Source of the DNA: an uncultured Roseiflexaceae bacterium
Lineage (GTDB): Bacteria; Chloroflexota; Chloroflexia; Chloroflexales; Roseiflexaceae
DNA: 14,151 nucleotides
Reading direction: 5' to 3'
NCBI GenBank assembly: GCA_937988885.1
Contig: CALKHR010000178.1
Coordinates: 1-14,151, forward strand
Of the stretch, positions 1 through 6,531 are shown one piece after another. Both the position numbers and the translations under genes were made by a program. Numbering within the stretch: position 1 is the first letter of the stretch; the number at the start of each line of letters is the position of its first letter. Under the pieces are notes generated by a model that saw only the letters and a program-made list of their open reading frames with translations, did no database searches and was not told where the DNA came from.

Positions 1-105
1 CGGAACCAGTTCCACAACCTCCGGAACCAGTTCCACAACCTCCGGAACCAGTTCCACGACCTCCGGAACCAGTTCCACGACCTCCGGAACCAGTTCCACG
101 ACCTC
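1..105. repeat. five contiguous 21-bp tandem repeats at the left edge
   Basis: Five head-to-tail 21-bp units fill the left edge and may continue beyond it. Each has the palindromic core GGAACCAGTTCC (5-bp arms around CA) followed by ACAACCTCC in units 1-2 or ACGACCTCC in units 3-5. There are no spacers, so this is not CRISPR. Because 21 is a multiple of 3 and the unit has no stop, every frame is open: + strand frames read GTSSTTS (stop at 113-115) or EPVPQPP/EPVPRPP (stop at 135-137). The - strand reads EVVELVP repeats from an ATG at 135. The only variable base is synonymous both in the GTSSTTS frame and in the - strand EVVELVP frame. I cannot tell an intergenic palindromic repeat from the end of a repetitive gene. 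Confidence 0.9.
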
Positions 106-195
106 CGCAGGATAAGGGAACCTCTTGGAGGGCATAAACGTTATTGCAAGAAGGTAGGGATCACCGATCTGCTGGCAACGGTTATGCTGAATGTC

Positions 196-224
196 TTGCG
201 TTCCAGTACGCTCTCCTCTATAAT
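196..224 (+). promoter_or_regulatory. sigma70-type promoter of the PP2C/VWA/FHA cluster
   Basis: A consensus -10 box TATAAT (219-224) lies 17 bp after a partial -35 box TTGCGT (196-201; 3 of 6 matches). Transcription would start near 231. That leaves only about 8 nt before the first in-frame ATG (239), or about 38 nt before the later ATG at 269. It is the only good promoter I see ahead of the four-gene cluster. Confidence 0.6.
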
Positions 225-238
225 CAAACGTATGCCGA

Positions 239-1561
239 ATGGACGATGTGAGCCGGATGTTGATGCTTATGAACGCTGTTTGTCAGTTTTGCGGCGCACC
301 AGTTCAAGCCCGCTCCCGTTTCTGCCCCACTTGTGGTAAGCCGCTCAAGGCTGTACAGCAACGTGACGAAGCAACCACGGAAACGTCTCCTGCGGTCGAG
401 GCGGTTTTGCCCGTACACCAGCGCATCCACGTAAACGATGAATCGCTGGACCTGCGCAAGCTGATAAACGTGGTAGAATCGGCAATGCGCTGGTGGCAGG
501 TACAGTTAACAAACGGAAGCGCAGCCACACGGGCGCAAGCAGCCGCCGCTATCGAAGATTTATCGCAGATCCTACACAGCCTCGCCCAACAACTCTCGCT
601 TGGGCGCGAGACTGTACGTATCACTCGGCGACTGCCAGTACTTCGGAACTTCCCGGTGGGATGCCCCATCTGCGGTCATGGCAATCGCGAAGGTGCAAAA
701 TTTTGTCAAGTCTGTGGATCAGCGCTCAGCGGTTCGCTTCAGAGGGGACAGGGAGTAGGTGCACCGATGCCGTTGCGTTTAAAGGTCGCTGCTCGCACCG
801 ATCGAGGACGAGTACGACAAAATAATCAAGATGCTGTGTACACCGGCACGATTCAGCTACCCAACAAGCGAACAGCATACTTGTGTCTCGTCGCCGATGG
901 CATGGGAGGAGCAGCGGCAGGGGAGCATGCCAGCCGGATCGCAGCCGATGTCAGCCAAACAGAGGTACGCCGAGTCCTGAAGCAACAACTCCCATCGAGC
1001 GATGAAGCTTGGAAGAGCCTGTTGAGCGATGCAGCCGTCCAAGCGAACAAACGTGTGTACGACGACGCACGCACCAATAGCGATCATAAAGGGATGGGCA
1101 CAACGCTCACGATCGCACTGATCATCGATGATCGGCTCTATCTTGCCTCGGTTGGCGATTCACGTGCATACTTGATCAATGCAAGTGGCGTCACCAATGA
1201 TGGCGCAGTCTCCGCCCAACTCACTACCGATCATAGCCTCGTAGCACGCCTCGTCGATATTGGTCAGATCACCCCAGAACAAGCCCGTGTTCATCCCCAA
1301 AAGAATATGCTCTATCGTTCGATAGGTACCGATCCATCAGTCGAGATCGATACCTTTGCCGAGCAGTTGGAGCCAGGCTATACGCTCCTGCTCTGCTCGG
1401 ATGGTCTTGTGAACCATGTCGAGGACCACGAAATCGCCGACATTGTATTAAAACAACCCGATCCCGAGTTGGCTTGCGAGCAGTTGATCAACCTCGCAAA
1501 CCAACGCGGTGGTCGCGACAATATTAGCATTGTGATAGTGCGAGTTGAGCGTGATACATAG
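239..1561 (+). CDS. zinc-ribbon PP2C-family Ser/Thr protein phosphatase
   Basis: Cytoplasmic metal-dependent phosphatase of the PP2C/PPM (Stp/PstP-like) family, expected to remove phosphate from Ser/Thr residues. The 440-aa protein starts with a zinc ribbon (CxxC at 15/18, CxxC at 29/32), followed by a linker and a second ribbon (CPIC 142-145, CQVC 156-159). The PP2C domain spans about 183-437. Its signature motifs are present: NQD with D198, DGMGG 220-224, GMGTT 285-289, GDSR 306-309, DHS 331-333, CSDG 386-389 and RDN 426-428. The metal-binding aspartates (198, 220, 387, 427) are all there, so it should be active. No transmembrane segment is seen. No Shine-Dalgarno decides the start; ATG codons at 257, 263 and 269 are alternatives, and 269 would put the first ribbon right at the N terminus (MNAVCQFC). 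The 3' end overlaps the next gene, suggesting translational coupling. Confidence 0.9.
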   Translation: MDDVSRMLMLMNAVCQFCGAPVQARSRFCPTCGKPLKAVQQRDEATTETSPAVEAVLPVHQRIHVNDESLDLRKLINVVESAMRWWQVQLTNGSAATRAQAAAAIEDLSQILHSLAQQLSLGRETVRITRRLPVLRNFPVGCPICGHGNREGAKFCQVCGSALSGSLQRGQGVGAPMPLRLKVAARTDRGRVRQNNQDAVYTGTIQLPNKRTAYLCLVADGMGGAAAGEHASRIAADVSQTEVRRVLKQQLPSSDEAWKSLLSDAAVQANKRVYDDARTNSDHKGMGTTLTIALIIDDRLYLASVGDSRAYLINASGVTNDGAVSAQLTTDHSLVARLVDIGQITPEQARVHPQKNMLYRSIGTDPSVEIDTFAEQLEPGYTLLLCSDGLVNHVEDHEIADIVLKQPDPELACEQLINLANQRGGRDNISIVIVRVERDT

Positions 1562-3335
1562 AGAATGCCCAAAGTGTGGAGCAAAAAATCGTACCAGTGC
1601 GCGTTACTGCAACGAGTGTGCAGCGCCCTTAGTACGCCCATCTCGTGAAGATCAAGACTGGCTTTCCGAAACACTTACGCGACATCCAACGTCTATTCCT
1701 GCGATATCTCAAAACACTGCCGCACCTGAAAGCCAGCCAGAGGAGCGGCCAGTGGTGATGGAACAGAAAGAAGGAGCCATGGAACAGCAACCACCCAATA
1801 CCGATCAGACCTCAGCAGATGCCTTGTTCGCTGATCGCTTCGCGATCCTATCGCAAGAGGGTGAGGATGTTCAGGTGCGCGACTCGCAATTCTGGCGGCG
1901 CTGTTGGGCCTGTGGCACAACAGTCAACGAGGCAGGCGAAGCATTCTGCACCGAATGTGGAGCCGCGCTCGAAGGCCGCACCTACCAGGGGCAACTGCTC
2001 CAAGGCGAGCCGCATGGGGTGGCGCTGTTATCGCAGGTGACGGACCCCGCAGCGCTTGCGGCGCTGCCAGCCATATGGGAACAAGTAACGGTGGGCGATC
2101 AGACGCTGACGCTCTTGGCCGACGATGGACGCACTCCATTGACCCCGCCGATCGATGAACTTGAGGCGCTCCGTGTTGGCAAGGGGATGGCGGCGCTGTT
2201 AACGGCGTTGCACCAATCCGGCTTCGCACTTGGAGCAGTCTCGCCGGACAATGTGGCGCTTTCGGCTGATGGTGCGGTGCATCTGCGCGATGTGCCGAAC
2301 CTACGGCGCATCGATACAGGCGATTCCAAGGCGATCGCCGATGATCTGCAAGCATTGGCAAGCCTGCTCGAAACGTTGACGGGCACACAGCGGCTCACCA
2401 AACGGCTCGATGAGAACCTGGTGACCTCGCGGCTCGGCGAGCCAGGCCTGCCCGAACTGCTGAGCGAACTTCGCACAGGCGCGTTTGCCGATGCGAAAGG
2501 ACTGCACGATCAACTGGAGCATCTGATCGCCGAGCGCACACAACCCATCCCTCTGCGGATGCGAGTTGGCTCCGCCACACACCAAGGCATGATCCGCGAG
2601 ATCGATGAGGACAGTTTGTTGGAACTCGATCTCCGTATGGTGCAAGATTCGCTGGGCCGCTCCTGGGGCTTGTTTATCGTCGCTGATGGTATGGGCGGCC
2701 ACGATGCTGGCGAGATCGCCAGTGGCTTGGCTATCCGTGGCGCTGCGGAAGTGGTGATACGGGCCTACCTCGCGCCAACCGTCGAGACCGACGCGCCCTA
2801 CGACGAGGAACGGCTGCGCAACATTATGGTGCAGGCCATCCTCCAAGCCAACGAGTATGTGTTACGCGAGGCGCAAGCGCGCGGCAGCGATATGGGCACG
2901 ACCATCACCATGGCATTGGTGGTGGGAGATCGGGCCATTATCGGCAACATTGGCGACAGTCGCACGTATATTTATCGAGATGGTGCGTTGCGCCGTATCA
3001 GTAAGGATCATTCGCTGGTGATGCGCTTGGTCGATCTGGGCCAAATCAGCGAGGACGACATTTACACACATCCTCAGCGGAATGCGGTGTTGCGCTCACT
3101 CGGCGACCGCGCCGATCTAGAGGTCGATGTCTTTGTCGAGCGCCTGCGCCCCGGCGATGCGTTGTTCCTCTGCAGCGATGGTCAGTGGGAGATGACCCGC
3201 GACCCGCATATGGCCGAGATTATCGGCAAGCACAGCGATCCGCAGGCGGCCTGCAATGAGTTGATCGATGCAGCGAATGCGGCGGGTGGCGAGGATAACA
3301 TCACGTCGATCGTTGTGCGATTTGAGGCGGCGTAA
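1551..3335 (+). CDS. zinc-ribbon, pseudokinase-like and PP2C phosphatase fusion protein
   Basis: A 594-aa multidomain signalling protein. Two zinc ribbons (cysteines 6/9/20/23 and 118/121/133/136) flank a low-complexity acidic linker. Residues about 140-330 resemble the C-lobe of a Ser/Thr kinase: an LHxSGF helix end, then a catalytic-loop counterpart reading LGAVSPDN (227-234) where active kinases have HRDIKPEN. The catalytic Asp and Lys are replaced by Ala229 and Ser231, while Asn234 and the DFG-like Asp247 (RDVP) remain. I therefore read it as a pseudokinase. A C-terminal PP2C domain (about 336-594) has DEDS 352-355, DGMGG 379-383, GDSR 468-471, CSDG 541-544 and EDN 581-583, so phosphatase residues are intact. 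It is a paralogue of the upstream phosphatase (shared RLVDLGQI and HPQ-N blocks). The start is GTG 1551, overlapping the previous gene by 11 bp; TTG at 1545 is an in-frame alternative. No clear Shine-Dalgarno is seen. Confidence 0.85.
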   Translation: MIHRECPKCGAKNRTSARYCNECAAPLVRPSREDQDWLSETLTRHPTSIPAISQNTAAPESQPEERPVVMEQKEGAMEQQPPNTDQTSADALFADRFAILSQEGEDVQVRDSQFWRRCWACGTTVNEAGEAFCTECGAALEGRTYQGQLLQGEPHGVALLSQVTDPAALAALPAIWEQVTVGDQTLTLLADDGRTPLTPPIDELEALRVGKGMAALLTALHQSGFALGAVSPDNVALSADGAVHLRDVPNLRRIDTGDSKAIADDLQALASLLETLTGTQRLTKRLDENLVTSRLGEPGLPELLSELRTGAFADAKGLHDQLEHLIAERTQPIPLRMRVGSATHQGMIREIDEDSLLELDLRMVQDSLGRSWGLFIVADGMGGHDAGEIASGLAIRGAAEVVIRAYLAPTVETDAPYDEERLRNIMVQAILQANEYVLREAQARGSDMGTTITMALVVGDRAIIGNIGDSRTYIYRDGALRRISKDHSLVMRLVDLGQISEDDIYTHPQRNAVLRSLGDRADLEVDVFVERLRPGDALFLCSDGQWEMTRDPHMAEIIGKHSDPQAACNELIDAANAAGGEDNITSIVVRFEAA

Positions 3336-3431
3336 TCGAAGGTGCCACAGCTACCCGATTGTGTGAATGCGCTCGTAAGCGAATGCATCCTGCACACAGA
3401 GATAAGACTTACAGTAGTGAGGAGTTTATAG

Positions 3432-4673
3432 ATGTCGGATCCGATCACATTAACTTGTACGTGGGGCCGCGCGCCTCTGCCTACAAGCAGCAATCCTCAG
3501 GTGGGCTACTTGTTTGTGGCGGCGCAGGCAGCTGCCAAGAGCGAAACCGTACCGTTAAACTTTTGTCTGGTGCTCGATCGCTCTGGCTCGATGCAGGGTG
3601 CTAAGCTTGCCGCAATGAAGGATGCGACCAAGCGGGTGATCGATACGCTCACGCCGCAGGATGCTGTCGCCATTGTGCTGTTCGACGACCAAGTTGAGGT
3701 GTTGCTGCCCGCAACGCTGGCCGCCGATAAAGAAGCCATCAAGGCGCAAATCGATCGGATCGAGGAGGCAGGTGGCACGGCGATGTCGGGCGGCCTGCGG
3801 GCTGGTCAAGCCGAACTCAGCCGCTTCCAAGCGCCCGACCGCGTCTCGTCGCTCTTGCTGCTCACCGATGGGCAGACCTGGGGCGATGAGGATGCCTGCC
3901 GCGCCATAGCAAGCGAACTGGCTCAGGCCGATGTGCGCATCACAGCACTGGGCCTGGGGGCCGAATGGAATGAGAAATTGCTCGACGACCTGGCCGAGGT
4001 GACAAACGGCACTTCCGATTATATCGCTGATCCGGCCCAGATCGCTACCTTCTTCCAGCGGGCAGTGCGCACCGCGCAGGGAACGGTGGCGCAGGATGTG
4101 CGATTGCTGCTGCGCTTGGCCCGCGATGTGACGCCTCGCGCTGTGCACCGCGTCTCGCCCGTGATCGCAAACCTGGGCTACCAGCCGATCGGCCAAAACG
4201 AAGTGGCGGTGCGGCTGGGCAACCTCGAATCGGGCCAACCCGCCAGTGTGATCGTCGATCTGCTGATTGGGCCGCGCACGGCGGGGTCCTTCCGCGTGGC
4301 GCAGGCCGAACTGCACTACACCCTCGTGAGCGACAGCAACGAGCAGGTGATCAAACAAGATGTGTTGCTTGACTTCACCACCGATGAATCGGCGGCGAAG
4401 TACGATGCAACCACGATGAACTTGGTGGAGAAGGTCACTGCCTTCAAGTTGCAGACTCGCGCGCTCTCGGAGGCCGAGGCTGGCAATGTGGCGGGCGCGA
4501 CGCAGAAGCTGCGCGCCGCTGCGACCCGTTTGTTGGATCTCGGCGAGCTTGAGTTGGCCCGCAAAACCGAGGAACAAGCGGCACAACTGGAGCAGGGCCA
4601 GGGGATGACCGCCGAAACACAGAAAGAACTGCGTTATGCCACGCGGCGCCTAACGCAAAAGTTGGAAGAATAA
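3432..4673 (+). CDS. VWA-domain protein with intact MIDAS
   Basis: A 413-aa cytoplasmic von Willebrand factor A protein; no signal peptide or membrane segment is seen. The VWA domain spans about 42-215. The metal-ion-dependent adhesion site is complete: DRSGS (D49, S51, S53), T116 in GGTAMSGGL, and D146 in LLTDGQTWGDED. Such domains bind a partner through a divalent metal. The C-terminal part (about 220-413) has a beta-rich segment and ends in a helical, Gln/Glu/Ala-rich tail (about 330-413), a layout common in bacterial VWA proteins paired with phosphatases and kinases. The start is fixed by a GAGGAG Shine-Dalgarno at 3419-3424, 7 nt before ATG. It follows the PP2C/pseudokinase gene by 96 bp and precedes the FHA gene, so a scaffold or adaptor role in the same phospho-signalling module is inferred. 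The partner is unknown. Confidence 0.88.
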   Translation: MSDPITLTCTWGRAPLPTSSNPQVGYLFVAAQAAAKSETVPLNFCLVLDRSGSMQGAKLAAMKDATKRVIDTLTPQDAVAIVLFDDQVEVLLPATLAADKEAIKAQIDRIEEAGGTAMSGGLRAGQAELSRFQAPDRVSSLLLLTDGQTWGDEDACRAIASELAQADVRITALGLGAEWNEKLLDDLAEVTNGTSDYIADPAQIATFFQRAVRTAQGTVAQDVRLLLRLARDVTPRAVHRVSPVIANLGYQPIGQNEVAVRLGNLESGQPASVIVDLLIGPRTAGSFRVAQAELHYTLVSDSNEQVIKQDVLLDFTTDESAAKYDATTMNLVEKVTAFKLQTRALSEAEAGNVAGATQKLRAAATRLLDLGELELARKTEEQAAQLEQGQGMTAETQKELRYATRRLTQKLEE

Positions 4674-4767
4674 CTTTTTTCTTGTATGAGTATGAGGTTC
4701 TAGGGGCGCTGCTGAGAAGAGAACAGTGGGGTTGCTCTTGGAACTGTTGATAAAGGAGGATCGCTCA

Positions 4768-6309
4768 ATGAAATGTCCTACCTGTGGCACCGAGAACGAT
4801 GCCAGCAATCGTTTCTGCGATCAGTGTGGCGCACGGCTCGAATCGAGTGGTGCGGCTCCACAAGCGCAGGCGGTAAGCGCCGCGCAACCGACGACAGCCG
4901 CTGTGACATGCCCTTCGTGTGGCGCTGTCGTGTTGCCGGGCCAGGCTTTCTGCGATGAGTGTGGCACATCGTTGAGCGGCCTTGCGCCGACGGCAGATGC
5001 TACGAGCTACGACGCACCGACAGTCTACGCCCCGCCGATCCCAAGCAGCGCTCCGGTCGCAAACGACGCCAGCAGCGGCACGCTCTGCCCAGCCTGTGGG
5101 CATCAGAATCTGCCCGGTGATCGGTTCTGCGATAACTGTGGCGCATCGTTGGTGAATGCGACCGCAGTCGCACCTGCGACGCCTGCCGCGCCTGTTGCAC
5201 CACCGATCGAGGAGCCTGCAGCACCAGTGGCGCCAGCCGAGGAGCCTGCTACACCTGAGGCGCCAACCGAGGAGCCTGCTACTCCAGTAGCGCCAGCCGA
5301 GGAACCTGCTGCGCCTGTGGCACTAGCCGAGGAGCCTGCCGCAGCCGTGGCACCCGCCAAGGAGCCTGCCGCAGCCGTGGCACCCGCCGAGGAGCCTGCC
5401 GCAGCCGTGGCACCCGCCCTCGACGACTCGGCCTATCAAGCCGAGAAGCAGCGCTTGGAGGACGTGATCGCGCAGCAACAGCAGATCATCTCGCAGTTCG
5501 AGCAGATGCAGTCGATGTTCGGCGCTGCAACGCCACCTGCGGTAACGCAGGGCTTGGCCGAGGCGCGCGATGCGTTGGCCAAGGCACAAGCCGAGCTTGA
5601 TGCACTCCAGCCGCCAGCACCCGCTGTTGACCCAGCAGAGGTACAGCGCCTAGAGGGCGTGATCGCGCAGCAGCAGCAGATCATCTCGCAGTTCGAGCAG
5701 ATGCAGTCGATGTTCGGCGCTGCAACACCGCCAGCGGTGACGCAGGGCTTGGCCGAGGCGCGCGATGCGCTGGCTCAGGCGCAGGCCGAGTTGGCCGCGT
5801 TGACGGGCGGCGCATCGGTGGCACCTGCGGCCCCGGCAGCAGCACCTGAGGCACCCGCCGCACCCGCTGAGGAAGCGCCAGCAGCTGCTGCGGCACCCGC
5901 CGCATCCGCTGAGGAAGCGCCAGCAGCGCCAGTGCCGCTGGAAGCGGTGGCACCAGTTGCACCTGCAGCACCTGTGGCACCCGCTCCGGCACCGCGCTTA
6001 GTGTTCGACGACAGTGGGCATGAAATTCCTCTGCCCATGGATAAGACGGAGTTTGTGATTGGCCGCGAGGACCCGATCAGTGGGATCTTCCCCGAGGTTG
6101 ATCTGACGCCGTTCGGTGGCGAGAGTGGTGGTGTGAGCCGCCAGCACGCTCGGATCAATCACAACAACGGCGATTGGACCTTGACCGACCTGAATAGCAC
6201 AAACTATTCGCGCGTCGATGGCACCAAACTCGAACCAAACACGCCAGTGCCGATCAAGGATGGCTCGCGGTTGCAGTTTGGCCGCGTAGCTGTGACGTTC
6301 CGCATCTAA
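4768..6309 (+). CDS. triple zinc-ribbon, Pro/Ala-repeat, coiled-coil FHA protein
   Basis: A 513-aa phosphothreonine-reader candidate. Three CxxC/CxxC zinc ribbons lie at about 3-21 (MKCPTC, CDQC), 48-66 (CPSC, CDEC) and 107-125 (CPAC, CDNC). Then come seven 10-residue EEPAAPVAPA-type repeats (148-217), two nearly identical coiled-coil segments (228-280 and 293-345), an Ala/Pro-rich linker and a C-terminal FHA domain (about 409-513). FHA landmarks are GR 432-433, SRQHAR 457-462 and LNSTNY 475-480; the usual NGT after the ST is changed to NYS. FHA domains bind phosphothreonine peptides. The start is decided by a strong AAAGGAGGA at 4752-4760, 7 nt before the ATG; an in-frame GTG at 4726 is rejected. 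It is the last gene of the cluster and is followed by a strong terminator. It is likely a reader or scaffold for the upstream phosphatases. Confidence 0.88.
   Translation: MKCPTCGTENDASNRFCDQCGARLESSGAAPQAQAVSAAQPTTAAVTCPSCGAVVLPGQAFCDECGTSLSGLAPTADATSYDAPTVYAPPIPSSAPVANDASSGTLCPACGHQNLPGDRFCDNCGASLVNATAVAPATPAAPVAPPIEEPAAPVAPAEEPATPEAPTEEPATPVAPAEEPAAPVALAEEPAAAVAPAKEPAAAVAPAEEPAAAVAPALDDSAYQAEKQRLEDVIAQQQQIISQFEQMQSMFGAATPPAVTQGLAEARDALAKAQAELDALQPPAPAVDPAEVQRLEGVIAQQQQIISQFEQMQSMFGAATPPAVTQGLAEARDALAQAQAELAALTGGASVAPAAPAAAPEAPAAPAEEAPAAAAAPAASAEEAPAAPVPLEAVAPVAPAAPVAPAPAPRLVFDDSGHEIPLPMDKTEFVIGREDPISGIFPEVDLTPFGGESGGVSRQHARINHNNGDWTLTDLNSTNYSRVDGTKLEPNTPVPIKDGSRLQFGRVAVTFRI
5209..5418 (+). 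repeat. seven in-frame 30-bp repeats in the FHA gene
   Basis: Seven consecutive 30-bp units encode EEPAAPVAPA-like decapeptides. Variants are EEPATPEAPT, EEPATPVAPA, EEPAAPVALA, EEPAAAVAPA and KEPAAAVAPA. The last three units are nearly identical in DNA, suggesting recent slippage or unequal crossover expansion. The product is a stiff extended Pro/Ala linker between the zinc ribbons and the coiled coil. Confidence 0.9.
5449..5802 (+). repeat. duplicated coiled-coil segment in the FHA gene, 195-bp period
   Basis: Copies at 5449-5607 and 5644-5802 each encode 53 residues starting QRLE(D/G)VIAQQQQ. They differ at only about three residues (D/G, K/Q, D/A), and DNA identity is very high across the core (QQQQIISQFEQMQSMF). 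The Gln-rich heptad-like pattern suggests an oligomerising coiled coil. This is a recent internal duplication. Confidence 0.9.
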
Positions 6310-6349
6310 TTCGCGCCGTGCCCTTTCGAGGCATCGGCATAGGTCTCCC

Positions 6350-6386
6350 GTTGCGCTTGGTGAGGTATCACCAGGCGCAACTTTTT
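6350..6386 (+). terminator. rho-independent terminator of the FHA gene
   Basis: A 14-bp stem (GTTGCGCTTGGTGA, 6350-6363, with TCACCAGGCGCAAC, 6368-6381; one G-U pair) closes a 4-nt loop GGTA and is followed by TTTTT. It begins 40 bp after the FHA stop codon and ends the rightward cluster. Confidence 0.92.
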
Positions 6387-6470
6387 GTGGTGTCGAGGGT
6401 CTGCGCGGTTTCGCCAGCTCTACCCTCCATTAGTGAAAACGTTTCCCATATGCCTCCCAAGGCGAAGCGT

Positions 6471-6510
6471 ATACAAAAAGGGATTGAGCGGCAATGCCTC
6501 CCAATCCCTT
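6471..6510 (-). terminator. rho-independent terminator of lon
   Basis: On the - strand a perfect 9-bp stem (AAGGGATTG with CAATCCCTT; + coordinates 6502-6510 and 6478-6486) encloses a loop that can form an inner GGC/GCC pairing. It runs into TTTTTGTAT. It starts 21 nt beyond the lon stop. On the + strand there is no T tract, so it serves lon only. Confidence 0.88.
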
Positions 6511-6531
6511 AAGTTCGTTCGCAGCGCTCGC

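Noticed and set aside
1..105. Repeats as a CRISPR array
   Set aside because: The 21-bp units are contiguous with no unique spacers, and no cas gene is in the window.
3555..4586. 343-aa open frame on the - strand
   Set aside because: Antisense to the VWA gene, which has clear domain motifs and a Shine-Dalgarno; the frame shows no recognisable motif.
4657..4680. AAAAGTT/AACTTTT hairpin plus T-tract after the VWA gene
   Set aside because: The stem is almost all A-T and spans the stop codon, so it is too weak to call a terminator, and the FHA gene follows in the same direction.
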